Source of the DNA: Peptoniphilus_A olsenii
Lineage (GTDB): Bacteria; Bacillota; Clostridia; Tissierellales; Peptoniphilaceae
Assembly (NCBI RefSeq): GCF_040545475.1
Contig: NZ_JBEPMA010000004.1
Span: 1 to 64,000, forward strand
Reading direction: 5' to 3'
DNA length: 64,000 nucleotides
Part shown: in pieces, positions 1 through 8,123 of the stretch
Layout: each line of letters opens with the position of its first letter
How positions within the stretch are numbered: position 1 is the stretch's first letter
The notes under the pieces: generated by a model
Databases searched by the model: none
What the model was told of the DNA's origin: nothing
The model's input: only the letters and a program-made list of their open reading frames with translations
Translations under genes and position numbers: made by a program

Positions 1-97
1 GGAAACACCTGTAACCATACCGAACACAGAAGTTAAGCATTAATCCGCTGATGGTACTTGGCTGGAGACGGCCTGGGAGAGTAGGTTATTGCCAGTT
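1..97 (+). rRNA. rrf: 5S ribosomal RNA, 3' part (cut by window start)
   Basis: The conserved 5S core with CCGAACACAGAAGTTAAGC is readable, followed by the loop E/helix IV region and a 3' end near GCCAG. By comparison with the usual length of about 117 nt, roughly 25 nt of the 5' end lie outside the window. It would sit in the large ribosomal subunit. No tRNA follows it, so this looks like the end of an rRNA operon. A hairpin terminator starts five bases downstream. Confidence 0.95.
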
Positions 98-101
98 AAA
101 A

Positions 102-144
102 GGTCTACCGACGCAAGAGAGACTTCGTTGATAGACTTTTTATT
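102..144 (+). terminator. Terminator of the rRNA operon
   Basis: A 12-bp stem, allowing G-U pairs (102-113 with 126-137), is followed directly by a T-rich run. It lies just after the 5S rRNA and is the expected intrinsic terminator of the operon. Confidence 0.85.
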
Positions 145-457
145 TTTTAAAAATACTCCTTTTAAAATTAGTAAAATATTTTGCTTTAATTATTCCTTAA
201 TGGGCGAAGCTCATTACATATTATTAAAGATAGAAAAATCTTCCTGAGATGGAAGATTTTTTTATATCCTAATTGATTGGTTGAAAATTAATACCAATAC
301 TTAAAGTTATTGAAAATATGAGTTATATTATTTATTAAGCTATTTAAATTGAATAGATATTATCACAACTTAAATACTAAAAATATTATATTATAGATTT
401 AGTAAGTATCAATTAGTAGTTATAAAATATGAATCTATTTCTTGTTGTATTTAAATA
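145..457. other. Gene-free AT-rich spacer downstream of the rRNA operon
   Basis: About 300 bases with no supportable gene on either strand. The only structure seen is a second terminator-like hairpin at 235-263. A 15-codon frame starting ATGGGCGAA near 199 has no Shine-Dalgarno sequence and ends in that hairpin, so it is not called. The rest is A/T-rich sequence without a recognisable RNA fold. Confidence 0.6.
235..263 (+). terminator. Second hairpin terminator after the rRNA operon
   Basis: A perfect 10-bp stem AAAATCTTCC / GGAAGATTTT with a 6-base loop (TGAGAT) is followed by further T residues. No gene lies between it and the first terminator, so it may act as a back-up rRNA terminator. 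Confidence 0.75.
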
Positions 458-497
458 AGACTGATATGGAATTTAATGATTCCGTATCAGTCTTTGT
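458..497. terminator. Strong hairpin between rRNA operon and thioesterase gene
   Basis: A perfect 15-bp stem (458-472 with 479-493) with a 6-base loop is followed on the plus side by TTGTTTTT. It abuts the stop of the minus-strand thioesterase gene, so it probably ends that transcript as well as any plus-strand read-through. Confidence 0.8.
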
Positions 498-499
498 TT

Positions 500-976
500 T
501 TACATATTATCCTTTACTCCAACGGCTACCATTTTAGCTTCTGCTCTTATTTCGCCATCTGATTCCATTGTCATAATTACTATTACTTTTCTTTCTCCAA
601 TCTCTTCAGCTATTGCAGTTACAGTAATTTCTTTGTCCATTGGTGTGGGCTTTTTGAAATCAACTTCAAGCCTTGCAGTAATAAATCTACCTATTACAGT
701 ATCTTTATTGAGTTCAAGTCCTAAATCTTTATGCTTAAACCATGCTGCTGAAGCTGTTCCATGGCAATCGAAAATCATCGCAATCATTCCACCAAATAAG
801 TTTTGTGGCACGCCGCCAGTATAAACTGAATCGGGAATTACTTTTGTGATACATTTACTGCCGTCAGCACTTGGATAAGATTTTATATGCATACCATGTT
901 CATTTTTTGGACCACAACCCCAACAATGTTGAAATCTTTCGCCATATGTTTCTTGGATAGATATTTTCTCTGACAT
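500..976 (-). CDS. PaaI-family hotdog-fold thioesterase
   Basis: A 158-residue single-domain protein of the PaaI/4HBT hotdog superfamily, which hydrolyses acyl-CoA-type thioesters in the cytoplasm. The N-terminal motif HCWGCGPKNEHG resembles the CFGCGxxNxxG opening of this group, and the central NLFGGMIAMIFDCHG stretch (about residues 59-73) matches the hotdog helix that carries the catalytic acidic residue. The ATG is preceded by AAAGGAGA at proper spacing. It stands alone between two terminators, so context does not reveal the substrate. The family call is firm; the physiological acyl group is unknown. Confidence 0.75.
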   Translation of the reverse strand: MSEKISIQETYGERFQHCWGCGPKNEHGMHIKSYPSADGSKCITKVIPDSVYTGGVPQNLFGGMIAMIFDCHGTASAAWFKHKDLGLELNKDTVIGRFITARLEVDFKKPTPMDKEITVTAIAEEIGERKVIVIMTMESDGEIRAEAKMVAVGVKDNM

Positions 977-1051
977 ATTTTCTCCTTTCGGTTATATAAA
1001 ATTTTATATTATATACATTATAACATTATATTTTTAGTTTGTTTAATTATA

Positions 1052-1081
1052 AAAGAGCCCTTTGTGGGAAAAAGGCTCTTT
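1052..1081 (-). terminator. Terminator of nrdDG
   Basis: Inverted repeat AAAGAGCC / GGCTCTTT directly after the nrdG stop codon, with U-rich sequence following on the minus strand. It separates nrdDG from the thioesterase gene. Confidence 0.75.
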
Positions 1082-1576
1082 CTATAAGTTTAGTTCTATA
1101 ATTTTATTTTCTTTAAGCGATTTTTTTATATCTATAATTCTTTGATTAGATGATCCTCGGAATTTTAGTGTTAAATCTTTTAAATTTTCAATGAAAGGGC
1201 CATCTACTAATGCATCACAAAGTTTTAGTAATTCTATTTTACTTTCTTCTTTTGTAAGTTGTTCCCATGTGTAGCCGGAGTATATCCAAATATCTTTACA
1301 AGTTTTTTTTCTTATATCTTTTACTACTTTGTATAGGTCATCTACATTTTGAAAGGGCTCACCTCCAAGTATTGTAAGCCCTTTTACTTCATCTAAGTTT
1401 AAATATTTTATTATTTTTTCTGTTTCATTTTTTGTCCATTCGTAACCAAAATTAAAATCCTGATATTCTTTGTTAAAACAGTTTTTACAATTGTGTGTGC
1501 ATCCTGTTACAAAAATTGTAGTTCTAATTCCAGGTCCGTTGGCTACATCATATTTTCGTATTTGAGCATATCTCAT
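1082..1576 (-). CDS. nrdG: Anaerobic ribonucleotide reductase activating protein
   Basis: A radical-SAM activase of 164 residues, a normal length. It cleaves S-adenosylmethionine with a [4Fe-4S] cluster and puts the glycyl radical on NrdD. The cluster motif C26-x3-C30-x2-C33 (GCTHNCKNC) is intact, and the N-terminal NGPGIRTTIFVTGC and central TILGGEPF motifs are typical. Its ATG overlaps the nrdD stop as TAATG, implying translational coupling in a two-gene operon. A terminator lies immediately downstream. Each turnover releases 5'-deoxyadenosine, which is relevant to the possible salvage genes near 57 kb. Confidence 0.95.
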   Translation of the reverse strand: MRYAQIRKYDVANGPGIRTTIFVTGCTHNCKNCFNKEYQDFNFGYEWTKNETEKIIKYLNLDEVKGLTILGGEPFQNVDDLYKVVKDIRKKTCKDIWIYSGYTWEQLTKEESKIELLKLCDALVDGPFIENLKDLTLKFRGSSNQRIIDIKKSLKENKIIELNL

Positions 1577-3699
1577 TATATATGCAACACCCTCGCATTA
1601 ATTTCTTTAGTTCTACCTTCGTTCCAGAAGTTTTCACCTAAATATCCGCATGTTCTTCTAACTACAGAAAGTTTTGCTCTGTCTGTGTTGCCACATTGAG
1701 GACATTGCCAATGTCCGTTTTCATTTAATTTGATTTCTCCATCGAAACCACATTCTGAGCAGTAATCAGATTTTGTGTTAAATTCGGCGTATTGAATATT
1801 GTCATATATGAATCTTACTAATGTTTCAAGTGCTTCTAGGTTGTGATTCATATTTGGTATTTCTACATAAGATATGCAACCGCCAGTAGACTTATCTTGG
1901 AATTTAGATTCAAAAGTAAATTTTTCAAAGGCAGATATATTTTCTCTAACATCTACATGGAAAGAGTTTATATAATAGCCTTTGTCAGTTACATTTTCTA
2001 TAATGCCAAATCTTTCTTTATCAATATTTGCAAATCTTTGAGTAAGTGATTCAGCAGGAGTAGCATATAGAGTAAATTTAATGCCATATTCTTCAGTCCA
2101 CTTTTTGCAAGCTGCATTTAATGCATCCATTATTCTCATTGCGAATTGGTATCCCTTTTCTGTTGTGTGGCTTACTCCTTTTGTGAGCATTGTAGCCTCG
2201 TATATACCAATATATCCTAGAGATACAGTAGAATATCCATTTTCTAATAGTGGAGCAATTGATTCATGTTTACCAAGTCTTGAGATGGCACCATGTTGCC
2301 AGTGGATAGGAGAGGAATCACTTGTGACTTTTTTTAGATGTTCGTATCTCAATAGACCAACTCTTTTTATTAAATCTAATCTTTTTTCTAGAATATCAAA
2401 GAATTTTTGCTCGTCACCGCCAGCAAGTATTCCTATTTGAGGAAGGTTAATTGAACATGCTCCCATATTGAATCTTCCTTCAAATTTGTATTTGCCATTT
2501 TCATCTTTATATGGTGGTAAGAAAGCTCTACATCCCATAGGGCTAAATACATTTCCCTCATAGTTAGCACGCATTTTTTTGGCTGAAATGTAGTCTGGAT
2601 ACATCCTCTTAGCTGTGCAACGAATTGCCAAAGAAGTTAGATAATAGTATTTAGATTCTTTGTGTATATTATTTTCATCAAGCACATAGATTAATTTTGG
2701 GAATGCAGGAGTCACATAAACACCAGCATCATTTTTGATACCTTGTATTCTTTGTTTAAGTATTTCTTCAATTATCATGGCAACTTCATCTACATATTGG
2801 TCATCATCTTCTAACCACATGAATAAAGTTACAAAAGGTGCTTGTCCATTTGATGTCATAAGTGTGTTAATTTGATATTGAATAGTTTGAATTCCACTTT
2901 CCAGATCCTTTTTAGTCATTCTATGAGCCATTTTTTCAGCTAGGGAAATATCACCTAAAGTATCTAGAGCAAGACTTAGGTTTTTGTCATAAGATCTCCT
3001 CAAATATTTACCTAAACATGATATATTAATACTTTGACCACCATATTGGTTTGAAGCGATTTGAGCTATAATTTGAGTCATGACATTACATGCCACTTGA
3101 AATGACTTAGGTGTTTCAATCATTTTGCCATTGACAACAGTTCCATTATCAAGCATATCTTTCATGTTGACTAAGCAACAATTAAAAATTGGCTGGATAA
3201 TATAGTCCATGTCATGGATATGTATAGCTCCCGATTCATGAGCTTCTACTAAATCTAATGGTATCATCTTCCTTTTGGCAATATCTTTAGATACTTCGCC
3301 TGCAATTAAATCTCTTTGAGTGGATGCAATTATAGCGTTTTTATTGGAATTTTCGTCCATTAGTTCGTCATTTGTTTCATTTAATAGACCAAGAATACCT
3401 TCATCAGTAGTATTTTGTTCACGCTTGTATTGTTGAACAGATTTATACGCTTCATAAGCTCTTGCAGTTGCTGGATTTTTATATTGAATAAGTCTATAAT
3501 ATACTTCTTCTTCTATATCATAAATACTTAATGGTATTTCTTTGGAATTAGCAAGTTCTTCAATTTCTGCTGCAATTTTTTCTGCTTGATTTTCTACATA
3601 CACTCCAGAACTTGAGTCCATTGCTTTTTTAATAGCAACAACAATTTTGTCTTTATTAAATTCAACTTCTTTACCATTTCTTTTAATTACACTAGGCAT
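1576..3699 (-). CDS. nrdD: Anaerobic ribonucleoside-triphosphate reductase, class III
   Basis: A 707-residue glycyl-radical enzyme that reduces ribonucleoside triphosphates to deoxynucleotides without oxygen. The first ~95 residues form an ATP-cone (starting MPSVIKRNGKEVEF) for allosteric control. The C terminus has the four-cysteine zinc site (CSECG...CPQCG) and the glycyl-radical motif RRTCGYLG, with the radical on about Gly685. Start supported by GAGGAGG. Co-transcribed with nrdG. Two NrdR boxes and a promoter lie just upstream, so it is probably repressed by NrdR when dATP is ample. No aerobic class I reductase is present in the window. Confidence 0.97.
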   Translation of the reverse strand: MPSVIKRNGKEVEFNKDKIVVAIKKAMDSSSGVYVENQAEKIAAEIEELANSKEIPLSIYDIEEEVYYRLIQYKNPATARAYEAYKSVQQYKREQNTTDEGILGLLNETNDELMDENSNKNAIIASTQRDLIAGEVSKDIAKRKMIPLDLVEAHESGAIHIHDMDYIIQPIFNCCLVNMKDMLDNGTVVNGKMIETPKSFQVACNVMTQIIAQIASNQYGGQSINISCLGKYLRRSYDKNLSLALDTLGDISLAEKMAHRMTKKDLESGIQTIQYQINTLMTSNGQAPFVTLFMWLEDDDQYVDEVAMIIEEILKQRIQGIKNDAGVYVTPAFPKLIYVLDENNIHKESKYYYLTSLAIRCTAKRMYPDYISAKKMRANYEGNVFSPMGCRAFLPPYKDENGKYKFEGRFNMGACSINLPQIGILAGGDEQKFFDILEKRLDLIKRVGLLRYEHLKKVTSDSSPIHWQHGAISRLGKHESIAPLLENGYSTVSLGYIGIYEATMLTKGVSHTTEKGYQFAMRIMDALNAACKKWTEEYGIKFTLYATPAESLTQRFANIDKERFGIIENVTDKGYYINSFHVDVRENISAFEKFTFESKFQDKSTGGCISYVEIPNMNHNLEALETLVRFIYDNIQYAEFNTKSDYCSECGFDGEIKLNENGHWQCPQCGNTDRAKLSVVRRTCGYLGENFWNEGRTKEINARVLHI

Positions 3700-3743
3700 T
3701 TTGTCCTCCTCAAAATATACATCTTCATCTTTTCACTTTATAT

Positions 3744-3772
3744 ATTATACAACATATTGTGGTATCAGTAAA
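3744..3772 (-). promoter_or_regulatory. Promoter of nrdDG
   Basis: On the minus strand TTTACT (3767-3772), a 17-bp spacer and TATAAT (3744-3749) form a sigma-A-type promoter about 45 bp before the nrdD start. NrdR box 1 covers its -10 and part of the spacer. Confidence 0.7.
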
Positions 3773-3793
3773 TGGTTATCCGAGATATAGTGT
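3747..3793. promoter_or_regulatory. Paired NrdR boxes upstream of nrdD
   Basis: Two matches to the NrdR consensus ACACWATATATWGTGT: box 1 at 3747-3762 (ATACAACATATTGTGG, 13/16 by my count) and box 2 at 3778-3793 (ATCCGAGATATAGTGT, 12/16). The boxes are 31 bp apart, equal to three helical turns and to the spacing known for NrdR pairs. Box 1 overlaps the nrdD -10, and box 2 lies just upstream of its -35. Repression of nrdDG by NrdR is inferred; nrdR itself is not in the window. Confidence 0.7.
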
Positions 3794-3883
3794 ATTTTTA
3801 GATATACACTTTATTCTTAAATTAATGAATAAACGGATTTAAAGAGCTAAAATTATGTTATAATTTAAAAAGAGGGGATGAGT

Positions 3884-4693
3884 ATGCTAAAAATTTTTAC
3901 CGATGTTTTAGACCCTTTTTTATGGGGAATTTTTCCAAAGTTAAGAAAATATGAATTTTTTTATGAAAATTTTGAATACGATTTTATTATGGCTGGTTTG
4001 ATTGGAAACTATGAAGAATTTTTGCCACATAATTTTAGAGATAAAAATAATGTAGAGCTAGGCAATAAAATTTTATATGATATGTATCGTGCAACTTCGA
4101 CAATGACAGGTATGCCAGGTTTTAACAAAGTACCAAATCTTTATACAGATAAATATAATTCTACATATACTTTAGACAAGTATTATCTTACTTTTAAGGA
4201 AATAGATGAAGCTAATTCAAAAAGTTATCTAAGAAAATTATTAGAAGAGGCAATTTTATTTGATAAAAATATATTTTTGAAAGAAGCACAAGATGATATA
4301 TTAAAATCATTTAATATTGATACATCTGTTTTTTGGAGTGAATATGAAATGATTGATGATACTTTTCTTGCCAATCGAATGCTCTCATTTGATTATAGAA
4401 TAAAAAAATTGCCAGGATTCTTAATTGAAGAAAATGGAAGAGTTTTACAAAATATATTAAATTTAGATTTAATTGATACTTTTATATTGGAAAACATGAA
4501 TTTAAAAGAAAAAGATATTGATATGAATGACGAAAAAGTTTTGCTTTCATATATTGAGAATTATAATTTTGTATTAACAAATGAAGTTGATTTAGTTTTT
4601 GGAATAGATAATAATTTAAAAAATTTAGAAAAAAAAGGCCGTATTGATAAAATAAAAGTTGAAAATGGATATATCTATTGTGTAAAAAATTAA
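3884..4693 (+). CDS. SpxH/YjbH-like thioredoxin-fold protein lacking the CxxC site
   Basis: About 269 residues. The opening KIFTDVLDPFLWGIFPKLRK aligns by eye with the start of DsbA/FrnE-like proteins and of the ClpXP adaptor SpxH (YjbH), where the motif is DPxCxxCWxxEPxxKKL. The C-terminal stretch TNEVDLVFGIDNNLKNLEKK resembles the SpxH tail. Both active-site cysteines are replaced (LDPFLWG), and the only cysteine is near the C terminus, so it cannot be a dithiol oxidoreductase. An adaptor role is an inference. The second ATG is chosen because AGAGGGG sits 6 bases before it; the ATG at 3878 abuts the ribosome site. It is monocistronic, with TATAAT at 3859-3864. Confidence 0.5.
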   Translation: MLKIFTDVLDPFLWGIFPKLRKYEFFYENFEYDFIMAGLIGNYEEFLPHNFRDKNNVELGNKILYDMYRATSTMTGMPGFNKVPNLYTDKYNSTYTLDKYYLTFKEIDEANSKSYLRKLLEEAILFDKNIFLKEAQDDILKSFNIDTSVFWSEYEMIDDTFLANRMLSFDYRIKKLPGFLIEENGRVLQNILNLDLIDTFILENMNLKEKDIDMNDEKVLLSYIENYNFVLTNEVDLVFGIDNNLKNLEKKGRIDKIKVENGYIYCVKN

Positions 4694-4849
4694 TTGAGTT
4701 AATGATGAAATATATTTAAGTTCCATTTTAATATCAAAATAAAGAAAAAACTTAGTCAATTAAAAGTATTAAAATCTTTACTTAATTACTGTAATCATCG
4801 AAGTTACACTTATAGTAGTATCCTGTATAAATAAAAAACATTAAAATAT

Positions 4850-4882
4850 AAAGACCACTATAGTTTTTAATTAGTGGTCTTT
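4850..4882 (-). terminator. Terminator after nfnAB
   Basis: An 11-bp stem AAAGACCACTA / TAGTGGTCTTT with an 11-base loop lies just beyond the stop of the minus-strand nfnAB gene. It may also serve the convergent gene upstream. The 150 bases between that gene and this hairpin hold nothing recognisable. Confidence 0.75.
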
Positions 4883-4896
4883 AATAATTTTAATTA

Positions 4897-7197
4897 TTAT
4901 TTATTTCTTAAAAATTCATCAATAGATTTCGCTGCATTTTTACCAGCACCCATGGCAAGTATTACTGTAGCTGATCCAGTTACAGCGTCTCCGCCAGCGA
5001 ATATTTCTTCTCTAGATGTTTGAGACTCTACGTTAACTATAATTCCGCCCCAATCTTGTATTTCTAAGTTTTTAGTTGTAGAGGAGATTAGTGGATTAGG
5101 ATTTGTGCCAAGAGCCATGATTACTGTTTCAAATTCTTCAGTGTAATCGGAACCTTCTATTTTAACAGGTCTTCTACGTCCGGACTCATCAGGTTGTCCT
5201 AGTTCGTTTCTTACACAATTTAGACCTTTTACCCAACCGTCTTCTGTACCTAAAATCTCTGTAGGTGCAGTTAGCATTTCAAATTTGATTCCTTCTTCTT
5301 TTGCATGATGAACTTCTTCAAGTCTTGCTGGAAGTTCTTTTTCAGTTCTTCTATAAAGAATAGATACATCGGCACCAAGTCTTTTTGCAACTCTAGCAGC
5401 ATCCATAGCAACATTTCCGCCACCAATTACCGCAACTTTTTTGCCTACATTTACTGGTGTGTCATATTCTTCATCAAAAGATCTCATCAAGTTATTTCTT
5501 GTTAAAAATTCATTTGCAGAATAAACACCATTTAGATTTTCGCCTGGTATATTCATAAACTTAGGAAGTCCTGCTCCTGAACCAATAAATACTGCTTCAT
5601 AACCATCATTTATTAATTCATCTATTGTGAGTGTTCTACCTACAACTGTATTATTTTCAATTTTAACGCCAAGCTTTTTGATATTTTCTACTTCTGCGGC
5701 GACAACTTCTTCTGGTAATCTAAATTCTGGAATTCCATAAGTTAAAACACCACCGCTTTCTTGGAGTGCTTCAAATATAGTTACTTGATAGCCCATTTTT
5801 GCAAGCTCGCCCGCACAAGTAAGCCCAGCAGGTCCAGCACCTATTACCGCTACTTTTTTATCCAAAGCTCTAGGTTTTTCTGAAATATTTACATGATGTC
5901 TTCTTGCATAGTCTGCTGCAAATCTTTCAAGTTTACCTATTGAAACTGAATCACCTTTGTTGGCAAGCACACATCTCTGTTCACATTGTGTTTCTTGTGG
6001 ACATACTCTTCCACATACAGCTGGCAGTGAAGTGTAAAGTGATAGTGCTTTATATGATTGTTCGAAGTTACCACTGGCAATTTCTTTTATAAAGCCGGGT
6101 ATATCAATGGATACTGGACATCCAACCACACAGCCTGGTTTTTTACAATTTAGACATCTAGACGCTTCAATTACAGCTTCCTCTGGAGTGTAACCTAAGC
6201 AAACTTCTTCGAAGTTTTTATTTCTGACATTTGGATCTTGTTCGGCAATAGGGGTGCGAGTAAATCTATCTTCGGCTCTCTTGATTTCTATTTTTTCACT
6301 TAAATCTTCGTCTTCTATAATTTTTTGAGCTTCTACTGCCATATCCATTGTGCAGTGATGATCTTTTATTTCTGTAGTTTTTTTATTATTGATGTATTGT
6401 TTTTGTCTTTTCATAGCTGAATCGAAATCAACTAAGTGACCGTCAAATTCAGGTCCATCGACACATGCAAATTTTGTTTTACCACCAATATTTACACGGC
6501 AAGCTCCGCACATACCAGTTCCATCTACCATGATAGGATTTAAAGATACTGTTATTGGCAAGTCATATTTTCTAGTAGTAAGTTCTACGAATTTCATCAT
6601 TATCATTGGTCCAATAGAAACTACATGATCATATTTTTTGTTTTCTTTATCAACGAGATGAGATAGTTTATCTGTTACAAGACCTTTAAAACCATAACTG
6701 CCATCATCTGTAGTTATGTATAGATTATCACACACAGATGCAAGTTCATCTTCTAATATTACGAACTCTTTGGATTTAGCTCCAATAATAATATCGCAAT
6801 GAAGTCCATTTTCTTTGAAGAATTTAGCTTGTGGATATACTGGGGCTGTACCGACACCACCTGCTACAAAAAGATATTTTTTATCTTTTAATTTCTCCAA
6901 TTCCATACTCACAAAATCGGATTCTTTGCCAAGTGGGCCCACAAAATCTTTGAATTCGTCACCCTCTTCAAATTCGACAATCTTTTTAGTAGACTCACCT
7001 GATGCCTGAACAACAATTTGAACACTTCCTCTTTCTACATCATAATCTGAAATAGTTAAAGGAATTCTTTCTGAATATTTATCTGCAATTAAAATAATAA
7101 ATTGACCAGGTTTTGCTGAAGCAGCAATTTTTGGCGCATAAACATCAAATAAGTAAATATTTGGTGCTAACAATTCTTTTCTTAAAATTTTTGACAT
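4897..7197 (-). CDS. nfnAB: Fused NfnA-NfnB: ferredoxin-linked NADH/NADP+ transhydrogenase
   Basis: A 766-residue fusion. Residues ~1-285 match NfnA/SudB: an FAD/NAD(H)-binding reductase module ending in a [2Fe-2S] site, DGTGMCGACR plus FACVDGPEF, consistent with the Asp/three-Cys ligation described for NfnA. Residues ~300-766 match NfnB/GltD: cysteine clusters CLNCKKPGCVVGCP and CGRVCPQETQCEQRC for [4Fe-4S] centres, then dinucleotide folds GAGPAGLTCAGELA and GGGNVAMDAAR. NfnAB reversibly couples NADPH oxidation to reduction of ferredoxin and NAD+ by flavin bifurcation. No glutamate synthase large subunit is adjacent, which argues against a GltD role. Ribosome site GGAGGGA. A Rex-like dyad lies 30-53 bp upstream. 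Confidence 0.85.
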   Translation of the reverse strand: MSKILRKELLAPNIYLFDVYAPKIAASAKPGQFIILIADKYSERIPLTISDYDVERGSVQIVVQASGESTKKIVEFEEGDEFKDFVGPLGKESDFVSMELEKLKDKKYLFVAGGVGTAPVYPQAKFFKENGLHCDIIIGAKSKEFVILEDELASVCDNLYITTDDGSYGFKGLVTDKLSHLVDKENKKYDHVVSIGPMIMMKFVELTTRKYDLPITVSLNPIMVDGTGMCGACRVNIGGKTKFACVDGPEFDGHLVDFDSAMKRQKQYINNKKTTEIKDHHCTMDMAVEAQKIIEDEDLSEKIEIKRAEDRFTRTPIAEQDPNVRNKNFEEVCLGYTPEEAVIEASRCLNCKKPGCVVGCPVSIDIPGFIKEIASGNFEQSYKALSLYTSLPAVCGRVCPQETQCEQRCVLANKGDSVSIGKLERFAADYARRHHVNISEKPRALDKKVAVIGAGPAGLTCAGELAKMGYQVTIFEALQESGGVLTYGIPEFRLPEEVVAAEVENIKKLGVKIENNTVVGRTLTIDELINDGYEAVFIGSGAGLPKFMNIPGENLNGVYSANEFLTRNNLMRSFDEEYDTPVNVGKKVAVIGGGNVAMDAARVAKRLGADVSILYRRTEKELPARLEEVHHAKEEGIKFEMLTAPTEILGTEDGWVKGLNCVRNELGQPDESGRRRPVKIEGSDYTEEFETVIMALGTNPNPLISSTTKNLEIQDWGGIIVNVESQTSREEIFAGGDAVTGSATVILAMGAGKNAAKSIDEFLRNK

Positions 7198-7226
7198 TTA
7201 ATTCCCTCCATTGATATAATTATAAA

Positions 7227-7250
7227 ACATTGTGAAAACTAAAACAATGT
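7227..7250. promoter_or_regulatory. Rex-like dyad operator before nfnAB
   Basis: Perfect 7-bp arms ACATTGT-N10-ACAATGT. The core TTGT-N10-ACAA (7230-7247) is 18 bp, the length and outer bases of Rex operators (TTGTTAANNNNTTAACAA type), although the inner positions match only partly. Rex senses NADH/NAD+, which would suit the redox enzyme downstream. The site lies in the shared nfnAB-proB intergenic region and could affect either gene. Other dimeric regulators remain possible. Confidence 0.45.
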
Positions 7251-7337
7251 ATTTAACTCAATATTTACTATATGAGGATAATAATATTTTCCTTTACGTA
7301 AATAGATTTTTGAAGTATATTAAAAATGGAGATTATT

Positions 7338-8123
7338 ATGAGAAATTTTAAAAATAAATTAAAGAAAATTGTAATCAAAGTTGGTTCTTCATCTATTACT
7401 CATGACAATGGAAGAATTAATCTACAAAAAATAGACGAGCTGTGTTTTGAAATTGCTAATCTCGAAAACAGTGGTTATGATGTTGTATTAGTATCTAGTG
7501 GTGCAATAGCAGCAGGAAGAGCAAAATTAAATTTTAAAGATAGACCTAAAGAAACTTCTGTTAAACAAGCCGCTGCTGCTGTAGGGCAAGTTTCGCTTAC
7601 TAATATTTATGACAGAAGTCTAATAACATATGGATATAATTCAGCTCAAATTTTACTTACAAAACAAATCGAAAAAGATGAAATAATGAGAGAAAATGCA
7701 AAAAATACTTTACAAACATTAAGGGACATGAAAGTCATACCGATAATTAATGAGAACGACACCATATCTACTTATGAGATTAAATTTGGAGATAATGATA
7801 CATTATCTGCTATTATTGCTCGATTAATAGATGCTGATTTACTTATAATGCTCACAGATATTGAAGGGCTATACACTGATGATCCGCGTATTAATAAAAA
7901 TGCTACTTTAATAGAAGAAGTTAGTGATATTAATTTAGTAAATAAGTCTGCTAAAAATACAAACTCTGATATGGGTACAGGTGGGATGAAAACTAAACTA
8001 AAAGCAGCCTCTTTAGCCTTAGAAAAGAATATTGAAGTTGTAATAGCATCTGGAAAAAATATGAAAATAATTAGAGATATAGTGAAAGGTGAAAATATTG
8101 GAACGTATTTTAAATGTCAATGA
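7338..8123 (+). CDS. proB: Glutamate 5-kinase (short form without PUA domain)
   Basis: Phosphorylates glutamate at the gamma-carboxyl with ATP, the first step of proline synthesis. The amino-acid-kinase fold is clear: KKIVIKVGSSSIT at the N terminus, LVSSGAIAAGR, PIINENDT and the nucleotide motif LLIMLTDIEGLYTDDPR. At 261 residues it is the kinase domain only; many family members carry a C-terminal PUA domain and reach about 370. Start at 7338 because GGAG (7328-7331) sits six bases upstream; the earlier ATG at 7326 overlaps that site. A possible promoter TTTACG-17-TATATT is at 7293-7321. Overlaps proA. Confidence 0.93.
   Translation: MRNFKNKLKKIVIKVGSSSITHDNGRINLQKIDELCFEIANLENSGYDVVLVSSGAIAAGRAKLNFKDRPKETSVKQAAAAVGQVSLTNIYDRSLITYGYNSAQILLTKQIEKDEIMRENAKNTLQTLRDMKVIPIINENDTISTYEIKFGDNDTLSAIIARLIDADLLIMLTDIEGLYTDDPRINKNATLIEEVSDINLVNKSAKNTNSDMGTGGMKTKLKAASLALEKNIEVVIASGKNMKIIRDIVKGENIGTYFKCQ

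Noticed and set aside
199..246. 15-codon open frame in the spacer after 5S rRNA
   Set aside because: No ribosome site, ends within a terminator hairpin, too short to support.
3878..3886. Start of the SpxH-like gene at ATG 3878
   Set aside because: AGAGGGG touches this ATG with no spacing; the ATG at 3884 has normal spacing.
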